Assembly: GCA_041390825.1 (NCBI GenBank)
Contig: JAWKPF010000039.1
Span: 1-37,137, forward strand
Origin: Thermomicrobiales bacterium
GTDB lineage: Bacteria; Chloroflexota; Chloroflexia; Thermomicrobiales; UBA6265
Direction of reading: 5' to 3'
Length of the DNA: 37,137 bases
In this document: positions 24,794-32,754 of the stretch, in pieces
How the letters are laid out: each line of letters begins with the position of its first letter
Numbering within the stretch: position 1 is the stretch's first letter
Made by a program: the position numbers and the translations under genes
Notes under the pieces: generated by a model
Told to the model about the DNA's origin: nothing
Seen by the model: the letters and a program-made list of their open reading frames with translations, nothing else
Databases searched by the model: none

Positions 24794-25837
24794 ATGCCAA
24801 TTTGCAGCGCCGACCAGCTTCGCGGGCTGATGACCGGCTTGTTCGAGGCAGTCGGCACACCGGCCGAGACATCGGCGTTCATTGCGAACTCGCTTGTGGC
24901 CGCCAACCTGACCGGCCACGATTCCCATGGCGTCATTCGTATCCTCCAGTACATCGAAGTCGTCGAAAGCGGCGCGCTCGACCCGAAGGCCGAGGCGGAA
25001 GTGGTCTCCATCGATGGGGCGACCCTCAAGGTCGATGGCAAATGGGGATGGGGACAGCCCGCGTTTCACCTCGCGGTGAACGAGACGATACGCCTGGCAC
25101 GGGAGTACGGAATTGCCATCGGAACGGTCGATCGCTGTTTCCATGTCGGGCGGGTCGCGCCCTATGTGGAAACCATTGCCCGAGACGGGATGATCGGTAT
25201 CGCGATGGCGAACGCGGGACCAGCAGTTGCGCCCTATGGCGCGCGCACCCGTGTGATGGGCACCAACCCGATCGCCTGGGCTGTTCCAGGAACTGACGAG
25301 GATCAGCCGTTCGCGCTCGACATTGCCACCGCCCAAATCGCCGAAGGCAAGGTGCGGGTGGCGCGCAACAAGGGTGTCCCTGTTCCTCCAGGTGTGATCG
25401 TCAACAAAGATGGCGCGCCTTCGCTCGATCCGAATGACTTCTACGACGGAGGCGCGCTGATGGCGTTCGGCGGTCACAAGGGCTCCGGATTCAGCATCCT
25501 GGCGCAGCTGCTCGGCCGTGGCCTGGCGGGGATGACTCAGGACCGGTTGAAAACGCATCGAGGAGGCAACGGTCCCGTCGTCATCGCCATCGATCCCGCG
25601 CGCTTCGGTCCGCTCGACCTCTTCCGTGACGTCGTGACCGAAGAAGCCGAGCGCGTGCGCGGCGCCACGCCGGCGGAAGGTTTTTCAGAGGTCCTGATGC
25701 CCGGCGATCTCGAGGTGCGCGAGCAGGCACGGCGTGAAGCCGAAGGGTGCATGGTCGACGACACCACCTGGAACGCGTTGGTGTCCGAGGCGAAGCGCTT
25801 TGGACTGGCCGAGTCGATCTATGCGCTCGCGAGTTAG
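24794..25837 (+). CDS. Ldh-family (malate/L-lactate type) NAD(P)-dependent dehydrogenase
   Basis: 347 aa. The family signature is present: LTGHDSHGVIR with the catalytic histidine (near residues 40-50), GTNPIAWAVP, and AFGGHKGSGFSILAQLL. This non-Rossmann dehydrogenase family oxidises 2-hydroxy acids (malate, lactate, ureidoglycolate, 2,3-diketogulonate and related). ATG 24794 is preferred; the frame is open upstream without family similarity, and the ribosome site is weak. A second, internally deleted copy lies just downstream at 25966-26172. Followed by an HpcH/HpaI aldolase gene, which suggests a hydroxy/keto-acid pathway. Confidence 0.92.
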   Translation: MPICSADQLRGLMTGLFEAVGTPAETSAFIANSLVAANLTGHDSHGVIRILQYIEVVESGALDPKAEAEVVSIDGATLKVDGKWGWGQPAFHLAVNETIRLAREYGIAIGTVDRCFHVGRVAPYVETIARDGMIGIAMANAGPAVAPYGARTRVMGTNPIAWAVPGTDEDQPFALDIATAQIAEGKVRVARNKGVPVPPGVIVNKDGAPSLDPNDFYDGGALMAFGGHKGSGFSILAQLLGRGLAGMTQDRLKTHRGGNGPVVIAIDPARFGPLDLFRDVVTEEAERVRGATPAEGFSEVLMPGDLEVREQARREAEGCMVDDTTWNALVSEAKRFGLAESIYALAS

Positions 25838-25911
25838 CACGCGCGGGACTCCACGTTCTTCATCGTGAGCGCGTGATCGGATAGCCGCCAGCGGTGGATG
25901 CGAGAACCATC

Positions 25912-25917
25912 TACAAT
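25912..25917 (+). promoter_or_regulatory. TACAAT, possible -10 element upstream of the Ldh remnant
   Basis: TACAAT in the same setting (CTACAATC) and at nearly the same distance (54 bases) from the remnant's ATG as the element upstream of the intact Ldh gene. It may now serve the aldolase gene. Confidence 0.35.
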
Positions 25918-25965
25918 CGGCCAGTCGTTCATCAGACGTCTTACCAGAACGGACGAAACTCCTCG

Positions 25966-26172
25966 ATGCCGACGCTCGACCCGGACCTGTTGCGCAATCT
26001 GATAGCGGCGCTGTTCCATGCGGTTGGCACGTCTGAAGCAACGGCAGCTTGCAGCATGCAATCGTTCAGCAATCGGGGTATAGGCGATAGCGACGACGTC
26101 CGCGAGAAGCAACTGCTGTCCGACGCACGGCGCCTCGGACGTTCTGAATCGCTTTGGGCCACCGCGGCCTGA
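25966..26172 (+). pseudogene. Internally deleted remnant of a second Ldh-family gene
   Basis: 68 codons, still open. Residues 1-34 (PDLLRNLIAALFHAVGTSEA and on) match the N-terminus of the intact Ldh protein (ADQLRGLMTGLFEAVGTPAE). The last 20 or so (LSDARRLGRSESLWATAA) match its C-terminus (VSEAKRFGLAESIYALAS). About 280 codons between are missing, with a short non-homologous join (FSNRGIGDSDD). It cannot be an enzyme, because the catalytic DSHG and cofactor regions are gone. The aldolase starts 15 bases downstream. Either a decayed paralogue or, less likely, a retained mini-protein. Confidence 0.75.
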
Positions 26173-26187
26173 GCCAAGGGAGGGAAC

Positions 26188-26964
26188 ATGAAGAACAGGA
26201 CACTCGCGAAGATCAAGGCCGGCAAGCCCGTTTATGGATTCGCGTCCGGCATCGGATCGCCAATTGCCACCGAGACGCTGGCCGCCTCGGGGATCGATTT
26301 CGTCTTTCTCGACGGGCAACATGGTTCGTTCGGGATGGACCGCGTGATCGATTGCCTTCTGGCGATCGGCGGTTACCCGGCCGATGCGGTTGCCCGCGTT
26401 CCAGTCAACGATTTCACCTGGATCGGCCGCTTCCTGGACGAAGGGTGTGTCGGCATCGTGGTTCCCATGGTGAACAGCGCCGCCGATGCCAAAAGGGCCG
26501 CGGATGCCTGCCGCTTTCCGCCGATCGGCACGCGCTCCTGGGGCTGGGGGCGAGCGGCGCGATACGGCGCCAACTACACCGATGAAATCGACCGCGAGGT
26601 TTTTCTGGCGGTGCAGATCGAGACCAAGACCGCGGTAGAAAACGCCGAGGCAATTCTCTCGACGCCAGGTGTCGATGGTTGCTGGATCGGGCCGTCCGAT
26701 CTGGCGCTCTCATACGGCATCCACCCGCGTGATCGGTTCGCCAGTGAGGTGCATGCGGAAGCGGTGGAGAGAACGCTGCAGGCCTGCAAGAACACCGGCA
26801 AGTTCGCCGGCTATGCGACATCCGGTCCCACCGAAGCGCTCGCGCTGGCCGCGCGTGGATTCCAGTTCCTGACCGTTGGCTCCGATGCCGGATTCATCCT
26901 CAACGGGATTGCCGCCGAGATGGCCCAGCTGGGGATCGATCCGAACAAGCAGGACGCGTATTAG
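26188..26964 (+). CDS. HpcH/HpaI-family aldolase
   Basis: 258 aa. TIM-barrel class II pyruvate aldolase features: DGQHGSFGMD near the start of the barrel, VPMVNSAADAKRA, IGTRSWG, and the metal-binding glutamate in VQIETKTAVEN with the aspartate in GPSDLALS. It cleaves or joins 2-keto-3-deoxy (4-hydroxy-2-oxo) acids to give pyruvate and an aldehyde. ATG 26188 follows AAGGGAGGG. It probably works with the Ldh-family dehydrogenase in sugar-acid or aromatic ring-product breakdown. Transcription may run from the promoter left by the Ldh remnant. Confidence 0.93.
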   Translation: MKNRTLAKIKAGKPVYGFASGIGSPIATETLAASGIDFVFLDGQHGSFGMDRVIDCLLAIGGYPADAVARVPVNDFTWIGRFLDEGCVGIVVPMVNSAADAKRAADACRFPPIGTRSWGWGRAARYGANYTDEIDREVFLAVQIETKTAVENAEAILSTPGVDGCWIGPSDLALSYGIHPRDRFASEVHAEAVERTLQACKNTGKFAGYATSGPTEALALAARGFQFLTVGSDAGFILNGIAAEMAQLGIDPNKQDAY

Positions 26965-26970
26965 GCGGTC

Positions 26971-27016
26971 GTCCAGCGTCCAGGGTCGAGTGTCCAGTGC
27001 GTTGTCGCTGGACACT
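26971..27016. repeat. Short heptameric tandem repeat with hairpin
   Basis: Four 7-base units with consensus GTCCAGN (26971-26998: GTCCAGC, GTCCAGG, GTCGAGT, GTCCAGT). The last unit forms a 9-base-pair stem (AGTGTCCAG, 26989-26997, with CTGGACACT, 27008-27016). It sits between convergent stop codons and could also act as a terminator. It resembles short tandemly repeated heptamers (STRR-type) known in other bacteria; a second locus lies at 35786-35848. Confidence 0.6.
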
Positions 27017-27024
27017 GGGCCGGG

Positions 27025-27213
27025 TCAGGGACCACCGGGGCCCAGATACTCCTTGGCCAGCTCTTCGAGGTAGTTCAGGTACGCCTCCCGTTCTTCGGGA
27101 GTCATGCGCTCCAGTTCTTCTCGCAGGGCCTCGTTGGGCAGTTGATCGCTCAGATCGCGGTAGGCGATCGGATCGTCGAACTCGCGCCGATCGTCGGATT
27201 GCTTCTCAGACAT
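27025..27213 (-). CDS. Small acidic helical protein, unknown
   Basis: 62 aa: MSEKQSDDRREFDDP at the start, then a strongly charged helix (EALREELERMTPEEREAYLN). No family is recognised; it looks like a soluble helical protein. The start overlaps the end of the threonine dehydratase gene by eight bases, so it is probably translated from the same transcript. No independent promoter is seen. Confidence 0.55.
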   Translation of the reverse strand: MSEKQSDDRREFDDPIAYRDLSDQLPNEALREELERMTPEEREAYLNYLEELAKEYLGPGGP

Positions 27214-28591
27214 TCGTCATCTCCTCGGATGCAGCATCGAATCCGCGATCCGCTGTCAAGATCGAGCGGGAGAGATTGCCACCGCGGTCGATGCGTGGGT
27301 CTTGCCAGCGGCTGACCAGCACGTTGTATCCCTTGGATCGCAACGCGCTGAGCATGTTGTCCGCCTGAGATTGCGCGGAGATCGCCACGCACAGCTCCAC
27401 GATCCGCTCGCCCATGCGGGGCCGGGCGTCCAGCCGGTTGACGTCCACGTCGATGATGTTGACGTTCAGGTGGGCGATTGGCAACAGCATGCGGAGCAGT
27501 TCGCCGGGCCTATCCGGCATCGCCACGCGAATGACCAGCAAGTTGGGCACCGACTGCTCATAAAGAATGCGCCATGAGAAGCTCGGATCGATATTCCCGC
27601 CCGACACCAGCACGATCACGTCGGCGTCCTTGCCGAACGGGGGAATCGAGGGCACACGGCCTTGCTGAATATCGCGCAGTCCCGCAAGCGCGGTCGCGCC
27701 AGCACCCTCGGCGATGATCTTGGCATAGACCATCAGATCGGCTATTGCCGCCACGATCTCCGTATCCGGCACGGTCATGACATGGTCACGGCCGATCAGT
27801 CTGCTGGCGACCAGAAACGGCCGATCGCCGATCTGGCTGACCTTGATGCCATCGGCAATCTGCGTGCGCGGCGGGGTTGGCATCGCTTCTGGCGAGCCGT
27901 GATCGAGTGCCCAAACCAGGCTGGCCGCGCCTTCGGCCTCGACGCCGATCACCGTGGTGTTGGCGTGTCGTCCGGCAACTGCCAGGGCTATACCCGCAAT
28001 GAGGCCGCCTCCGCCAACCGGTGCGACGATCGCGCGTGCCTGCGGGAGATCGTCGAGCATCTCCAGACCAATCGTGCCCTGGCCGGCAATCGTCCGCCAG
28101 TCGTCGAACGGCTCGATGAACACGCGGCCGCTTTCCGCTGCTTCCTCATAGGCGTACTTGCGCGCCAGGTCGAAGTTCTCGCCAACCTCACGCACATCGA
28201 CGCCATACGCTCGCGTGTTGTCCTGTTTCACCTTGGGGGTGCCGACAGGCACAAAAACCGATGTTTGGTCGGCGATGCCAAACAGTGCCGCCGCCAGCGC
28301 CACACCCTGCGCGTGATTTCCTGCCGAGGCGGTCACGATGCCTGCGCTTGCTTGTTCCGGAGTCAGGTTGGCGATGTTGTTGTACGCGCCGCGGATCTTG
28401 TACGACCCCGTTTTTTGCAGGTTCTCCAACTTGAGCCAGACACGGCATCCCAGCTGGTTGCTCAACGGGTCCGAGAGGATGAGCGGCGTGCGCGTTGCAA
28501 TCGGGCCGCCCGGTCCGTCGAAGAGGAGCGCGCGGGCTGCTTCGATTTCGTCGATACCGACAGGGATGGGATCGGTGGTCGCCGTTGTCAT
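27206..28591 (-). CDS. Threonine ammonia-lyase (threonine dehydratase) with ACT domain
   Basis: 461 aa. Lys65 in KTGSYKIRGAYN forms the PLP Schiff base; SAGNHAQGVALAA and the phosphate-binding GGGGLIAGIA are present. The C-terminal 80-100 residues form an ACT domain (LLVIRVAMPDRPGELLRMLL). This is the TdcB/IlvA-related type that deaminates threonine to 2-oxobutyrate, the first step to isoleucine or a degradative step. ATG 28591 was chosen because it overlaps the manC stop (ATGA); the open frame extends 160 codons further but those codons are antiphase to manC. The ACT domain suggests allosteric control by an amino acid. Confidence 0.93.
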   Translation of the reverse strand: MTTATTDPIPVGIDEIEAARALLFDGPGGPIATRTPLILSDPLSNQLGCRVWLKLENLQKTGSYKIRGAYNNIANLTPEQASAGIVTASAGNHAQGVALAAALFGIADQTSVFVPVGTPKVKQDNTRAYGVDVREVGENFDLARKYAYEEAAESGRVFIEPFDDWRTIAGQGTIGLEMLDDLPQARAIVAPVGGGGLIAGIALAVAGRHANTTVIGVEAEGAASLVWALDHGSPEAMPTPPRTQIADGIKVSQIGDRPFLVASRLIGRDHVMTVPDTEIVAAIADLMVYAKIIAEGAGATALAGLRDIQQGRVPSIPPFGKDADVIVLVSGGNIDPSFSWRILYEQSVPNLLVIRVAMPDRPGELLRMLLPIAHLNVNIIDVDVNRLDARPRMGERIVELCVAISAQSQADNMLSALRSKGYNVLVSRWQDPRIDRGGNLSRSILTADRGFDAASEEMTNV

Positions 28592-29658
28592 GTCAGGTCG
28601 GGACGTTCCCGCTCCATTTTGGACACGATCGCACGCACATCCTGGGCACTGGCCCGGTCGACGATCATGAGCGTGTCTTCCAAATCGATCACCGCCAGAT
28701 TGCTTACCCCCACGAGCGCCACCGGCCGGTCGCGTTGCGACCAGACGATACACTCCCGGACGCCGCTCGCGACGACACTCCCGTGGAAGCAGTTCTCGTC
28801 CTCGTCGGTGGCCAGCAATTCGGCGAATCCGTTCCAGTCGCCAATATCTGACCAGCCCATGTCCACCGGGACCACGACGAACTCGTCCACATGCTCCATC
28901 AGACCGTGATCGATGGTGGTCACTGGCAGGTCGAGCCATGCGCGCTCGATCTCGTCTGCCCGTTCTGGGTCTCCCCAGCATGCCGCTATCCGCTGCAGCG
29001 CGCGGAGGAGATCTGGTTGCGCCCGCTCGAACTCGCGCAGAAAGACATCGATTCGCCAGACGAACATGCTGGCGTTCCATAGATAGCGGCCAGAGTCCAG
29101 GAAACGTTGCGCGGTTTCCAGATCGGGCTTCTCGACGAAGCGCCGCGCGAAGTACCCGCCCGGCAGGGCCAGGTCGTCCGTGCGCTCGATGTAGCCATAT
29201 CCCGTTTCGGGATGACTCGGCTCGATTCCGATCGTGGTCAAGTATCCGGCTTCTGCCGAACGGATCGCGGTCGCCAGCGCTCGATGGAACTCGTCCGTAT
29301 TCGCGATCTTGTGATCCGCGGCGAAGCTTCCCATCACCGCGTGCGGGTCGCGTTGGGCGATCAGCAGCGCTGCCAGCGCGATGGCATTGCCAGTGCCGCG
29401 CATTCCCGGTTCGACGAGCAGATTCGATTCGGGAATGTCCGGAAGCTGCCGGGCGATTGCAGCCAGGTGCGCTGAACCGGAAACGGTGAAGATGCGATCT
29501 GGCGGCGAAAATGGCGCGACCCGCTCGGCGGTAAGCTGCAGCAGCGACTTGTCGCCAATCAGCGGGAGCAAGAACTTCGGGCGTGCGGCGCGGCTAAGCG
29601 GCCACAGGCGTGTGCCCGCGCCCCCTGCGGGGATAACGGTATAGAAATCTCGGTGCAT
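28588..29658 (-). CDS. manC: Mannose-1-phosphate guanylyltransferase
   Basis: 356 aa. The nucleotidyltransferase signature PAGGAGTRLWPLSR with PKFLLPL follows near the N-terminus; GYGYIE and FVEKPD are also typical. It lacks the C-terminal isomerase domain of bifunctional ManC, in agreement with a separate manA at 12802-13749. It converts mannose-1-phosphate and GTP into GDP-mannose for cell-surface glycans or glycolipids. It is the first gene of an overlapping set with threonine dehydratase, and is divergent from the Maf gene (71 bases between starts). Confidence 0.94.
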   Translation of the reverse strand: MHRDFYTVIPAGGAGTRLWPLSRAARPKFLLPLIGDKSLLQLTAERVAPFSPPDRIFTVSGSAHLAAIARQLPDIPESNLLVEPGMRGTGNAIALAALLIAQRDPHAVMGSFAADHKIANTDEFHRALATAIRSAEAGYLTTIGIEPSHPETGYGYIERTDDLALPGGYFARRFVEKPDLETAQRFLDSGRYLWNASMFVWRIDVFLREFERAQPDLLRALQRIAACWGDPERADEIERAWLDLPVTTIDHGLMEHVDEFVVVPVDMGWSDIGDWNGFAELLATDEDENCFHGSVVASGVRECIVWSQRDRPVALVGVSNLAVIDLEDTLMIVDRASAQDVRAIVSKMERERPDLT

Positions 29659-29729
29659 GGCGTCCGGATCGTAACTCCCGATTCGACTGTCGGCCGGTTG
29701 CGCGAATCGTACATGGAAAGAGGGGAACG

Positions 29730-30365
29730 ATGCCCGAATCCGCCCGTTGCCTGGTGCTTGCTTCTGGATCGCCGCGCAGGCTCGAACTGCTCGGGCAAGT
29801 TGTCGAACGGTTCGAGGTCATGGTCAGCGGTGCGGAAGAACTGATCGACACCTCACTGACGCCTGCTGAAAATGTGCTCGCCATCGCTCGCGCCAAGGCC
29901 GATGCCGTGGCGCAAGGCGCAGGCAGCTGCCTGATCCTGGCGGCGGATACCGATGTGGTGCTTGACGGCGACATCTTGGGGAAACCGCGCGACGCCGGGG
30001 ACGCGGCGCATATGTTCCGCCGGCTGCGTGGGCGATCGCACGAGGTCTACACCGCGGTCGTGGTCCTCGATCCGCTGACCGGCGAGTCGTGGGACGAGGT
30101 TGTGCGCAGCGAGGTGCGCATCCGGGATCTGGGCGACGATGAAATCGAGGCATATGTCGCCACCGGTGAGCCGCTCGACAAGGCTGGCGGATATGCCATT
30201 CAGGGCGAAGCCGCAACTATGGTGGAAGGGATCGTTGGGTGCTACAGCAACGTGGTTGGCCTCCCGATCTGCGCGTCGGTGCGGCTCCTCGAGTTGGCGG
30301 GGTTTCGACCCAGAGCAGATGCCGTTTGTCTCAGCCCATACGCGGGCAATGCGGCCCACCCCTGA
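29730..30365 (+). CDS. Maf-family nucleotide pyrophosphatase
   Basis: 211 aa. LASGSPRRLELL (near residues 9-20) is the Maf nucleotide-binding signature; LAADTDVVLDGDILGKP and DKAGGYAIQG complete the active site, and the IVGCYSNVVGLPI segment is conserved. Maf proteins hydrolyse modified or canonical nucleoside triphosphates to monophosphates (housecleaning; dTTP, UTP or m7GTP depending on subgroup). ATG 29730 follows GAAAGAGGGG. Divergent from manC and convergent with the DUF1801 gene. Confidence 0.94.
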   Translation: MPESARCLVLASGSPRRLELLGQVVERFEVMVSGAEELIDTSLTPAENVLAIARAKADAVAQGAGSCLILAADTDVVLDGDILGKPRDAGDAAHMFRRLRGRSHEVYTAVVVLDPLTGESWDEVVRSEVRIRDLGDDEIEAYVATGEPLDKAGGYAIQGEAATMVEGIVGCYSNVVGLPICASVRLLELAGFRPRADAVCLSPYAGNAAHP

Positions 30366-30432
30366 CCAGATGCGCCATTGGAAGGCGAGGATGTTTTCTG
30401 TCTGGGTGCCGCGGAGCGGCTGATTGTTGTTG

Positions 30433-30465
30433 GGATAGGTATAGACATCTGTCTAGACTATATCC
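30433..30465. promoter_or_regulatory. Orphan operator-like palindrome between convergent genes
   Basis: Perfect core TAGACA-TC-TGTCTA (30442-30455), with further pairing at the edges (GGATA 30433-30437 with TATCC 30461-30465). Its 2-base centre makes it a poor RNA hairpin but a typical dimeric repressor site; TAGAC/GTCTA half-sites are common for TetR-family proteins. It lies in the 145-base gap between the stops of maf and the DUF1801 gene, where no gene starts. The rest of that gap shows nothing else. Confidence 0.55.
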
Positions 30466-30510
30466 TCGCGATCGCTTCATTTCCGAGAGCAATTCCTTTC
30501 CGCCAGCGCG

Positions 30511-30951
30511 CTACTCCCAGAGCTGCAACGAGTTTGGTGTCTTTGGCTTCTCGAACTCCGTCCGAAAGTACGCGACCGATTGCGTGACCAGGTCGACCAG
30601 CACGTCATCCGCGATCACAGTCTTGTCCGGCGCCTCGATACAACTCTTGCCGATCTTGCATCCCGCCAGACGGTCCTCGAATGTCTCCGCCAGATATCCC
30701 TGCCCACTGGCAGCGTTGGTATAGATCGCGACATACCGCTTTCGGCTACTGACTCCGATCATGAAGAATTCGCCTGTGCGTCCGGACGCATAGCGGTAGT
30801 GGTAGTGCCCATAGCCAATGACACCGCCCGAGTACTCCCAGAGGCGAATCGGAAGTCCAGGAGCCGCCGTCTCGATGACGTCCATGTAGTGCCGGATCCT
30901 CATTCGCCGGGGTTCTTCGAGTGAAGCCAGATAGCGATCGATATCGGTCAT
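30511..30951 (-). CDS. DUF1801 family protein
   Basis: 146 aa. MTDIDRYLASLEEPRRMRIRHYM in overlapping parts, LPIRLWEYSGGVIGYG and the ASGRTGEFFMIGVSSRKRYVAIYTN region match the YdhG/DUF1801 fold of small alpha/beta proteins with unknown function. ATG 30951 follows AAGGGA; the frame is open far upstream into the GGT gene region, but those codons do not resemble any protein. Probably cytoplasmic. Divergent from the gamma-glutamyltransferase operon. Confidence 0.82.
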   Translation of the reverse strand: MTDIDRYLASLEEPRRMRIRHYMDVIETAAPGLPIRLWEYSGGVIGYGHYHYRYASGRTGEFFMIGVSSRKRYVAIYTNAASGQGYLAETFEDRLAGCKIGKSCIEAPDKTVIADDVLVDLVTQSVAYFRTEFEKPKTPNSLQLWE

Positions 30952-30987
30952 GGTGAGTCCCTTCCGCGCGCTCAGAGATGGAACGAT

Positions 30988-31026
30988 TCTATCGCTCCCA
31001 GCAAGATGTCTGACAACCGCGATAGA
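30988..31026. promoter_or_regulatory. Spaced inverted repeat in the DUF1801/GGT divergent promoter region
   Basis: TCTATCGC (30988-30995) and its exact complement GCGATAGA (31019-31026). Arm centres are 31 bases apart, about three helical turns, so both halves face the same side of DNA. Possible paired operator for the catabolic operon; no clear promoter boxes are seen. Confidence 0.4.
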
Positions 31027-31103
31027 CCCCGAGCGGATGCTGTCCGACTGTGACAAAATGCCGGGCAACGCGAACAGTGATTTCAACGGGGAGCAGCTTT
31101 CGC

Positions 31104-32738
31104 ATGGCGTGGCCGAACAGGGGAGTGGCGCATCGTCCGGTGGCAATGGGAACCAGAGGCGCAGTCGCTTCTGCGCACCCGCTGGCCTCACTTGCCGGAA
31201 TGGAGATTCTGAAATCCGGCGGTAACGCGGTCGATGCGGCACTTGCCACCGCGGCCGCGCTGAATGTGGTCGAACCGTACATGTCCGGTATCGGCGGCAG
31301 CGGGTACATGCTCGTCTATTCCGCCAGGGAACGACGTTTGCGTGTGCTCGATTACGTTGGGCCTGCCTCACGAAATGCGTCGCTGTCGGCGTTCGAAACC
31401 GAGAACGAAAAGAACCATGGCCCCAAGTCCCCGTTGATCCCAAGCGCCGCCGCGGGCTGGCTGACGGCGCATGCGGAGTACGGTTCGCTTCCCCTCGATA
31501 CGCTCTTCGCACCAGCGATCGGCTATGCGACCCAGGGCGTACCGCTGACAGTCAAGAACGCCTACTTCTACGACATGGTCTACCGGGCAGGCAACTTGAC
31601 CGAGATGACCAGGGCGGTTTTCATGCCAGATGGCCGCCCGCCGTTCGCCGGAGAGATCATCCGTCAGCCCAAACTGGCGGCCACATACGCGCGGGTCGCG
31701 CGCGAGGGCAAGGAATCGTTCTACCGTGGCGCTCTGGCGAAAGAGATCGTCGAGTCGATTCAGGCCCAGGGTGGCATCATCGATACAGCTGACCTCGCCA
31801 ACTACGAGCCGGCGTGGAAGGAGCCGATTGGCGTCGACTACCGCGGCTATTCCATCACCTGTCCGCCGCCCCACTGCAGCGGTTGGCAGTATCTCCAGGC
31901 GTTCAAGATGCTCGAGGCCATCGACCTTGCAGAAATGGGGCAGAACTCGCTCGAGACCCTGCACACCCTGGCCGAGGTCTTCAAGGTGGCAGTCGCCGAC
32001 CGCATCGCCTACACGACCAATCCCGCCATCGATCTCGACGTTCTGCTCTCCGATGCGTACACGTCCGAACGGCGCGCGCTGGTCGACGCCAGATCGGCCG
32101 CCAGCGTCGAGGGTGAACGCTATGGAGGGAAGCGTCCGGCCGGCTCCATCGAACCGGGCGATCCGAGACAGGTGCTAAAGGAATGCACGACGCATTTCGA
32201 TGTGGTCGACGCCGAGGGCAACGCGGTTGCCGTCACCCAATCACTTGGCGATGGCTTCGGAAGCGGGGTCATGGCCGGTGAAACGGGTCTGATGCTCAAC
32301 AACTTTGGCTACTGGTTCGATTTCGATCCGGACAGCCCCAACGTGATCGGTCCAAATCGGAACATCGAGATGTGCATGGCTCCGGCAGTCATCTTCCGTG
32401 ACGACAAGCTCTTCATGGTCATCGGCACGCCTGGGTCGTTCGGTATTCTGCAGACAACGCCGCAGATGATCAGCAATGTGATCGACCATGGGTATTCGAT
32501 ACAGGCCGCGATCGAGGCGCCACGCATCAAAGCCACGATTGGCACTCGACTACAGATCGAGACACGCATCCCGGAAGCAGTGCGCGACGGCTTGACCGTA
32601 TTGGGCCACGTTCTCGAGCCGCTGGGTGATTGGTCGCCGCTCGTCGGAGGAGGCCAGGGCATCATGATCGACCCGGATACCGGCGCCTATTGCGGTGGCG
32701 GCGACCCTCGACGCGATGGCTACGCGCTCGCCTGGTAA
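31104..32738 (+). CDS. Gamma-glutamyltransferase-family Ntn hydrolase
   Basis: 544 aa. The self-processing/nucleophile threonine is Thr362 in the ECTTHFDVVD segment; ANNFGYW-like LMLNNFGYWFDF and the early GGNAVDAALATAAALNVVEPYMSGIGGSG region in parts are family-typical. Such proenzymes cleave into two subunits before the threonine and act on gamma-glutamyl or related amide bonds. ATG 31104 follows GGGGAG; no signal peptide is visible, unlike classical periplasmic GGT, so this is probably cytoplasmic and may be an acylase-like relative. First gene of a four-gene operon that ends at 35791. Confidence 0.9.
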   Translation: MAWPNRGVAHRPVAMGTRGAVASAHPLASLAGMEILKSGGNAVDAALATAAALNVVEPYMSGIGGSGYMLVYSARERRLRVLDYVGPASRNASLSAFETENEKNHGPKSPLIPSAAAGWLTAHAEYGSLPLDTLFAPAIGYATQGVPLTVKNAYFYDMVYRAGNLTEMTRAVFMPDGRPPFAGEIIRQPKLAATYARVAREGKESFYRGALAKEIVESIQAQGGIIDTADLANYEPAWKEPIGVDYRGYSITCPPPHCSGWQYLQAFKMLEAIDLAEMGQNSLETLHTLAEVFKVAVADRIAYTTNPAIDLDVLLSDAYTSERRALVDARSAASVEGERYGGKRPAGSIEPGDPRQVLKECTTHFDVVDAEGNAVAVTQSLGDGFGSGVMAGETGLMLNNFGYWFDFDPDSPNVIGPNRNIEMCMAPAVIFRDDKLFMVIGTPGSFGILQTTPQMISNVIDHGYSIQAAIEAPRIKATIGTRLQIETRIPEAVRDGLTVLGHVLEPLGDWSPLVGGGQGIMIDPDTGAYCGGGDPRRDGYALAW

Positions 32739-32754
32739 GGAAGTCAACTCGTCG

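Noticed and set aside
27662..28909. 415-codon plus-strand frame across threonine dehydratase and manC
   Set aside because: Antisense shadow crossing two recognised genes; no protein family features.
28592..29080. Upstream extension of the threonine dehydratase frame into manC
   Set aside because: The extra codons are arginine-rich out-of-frame manC sequence; ATG 28591 overlapping the manC stop is the natural start.
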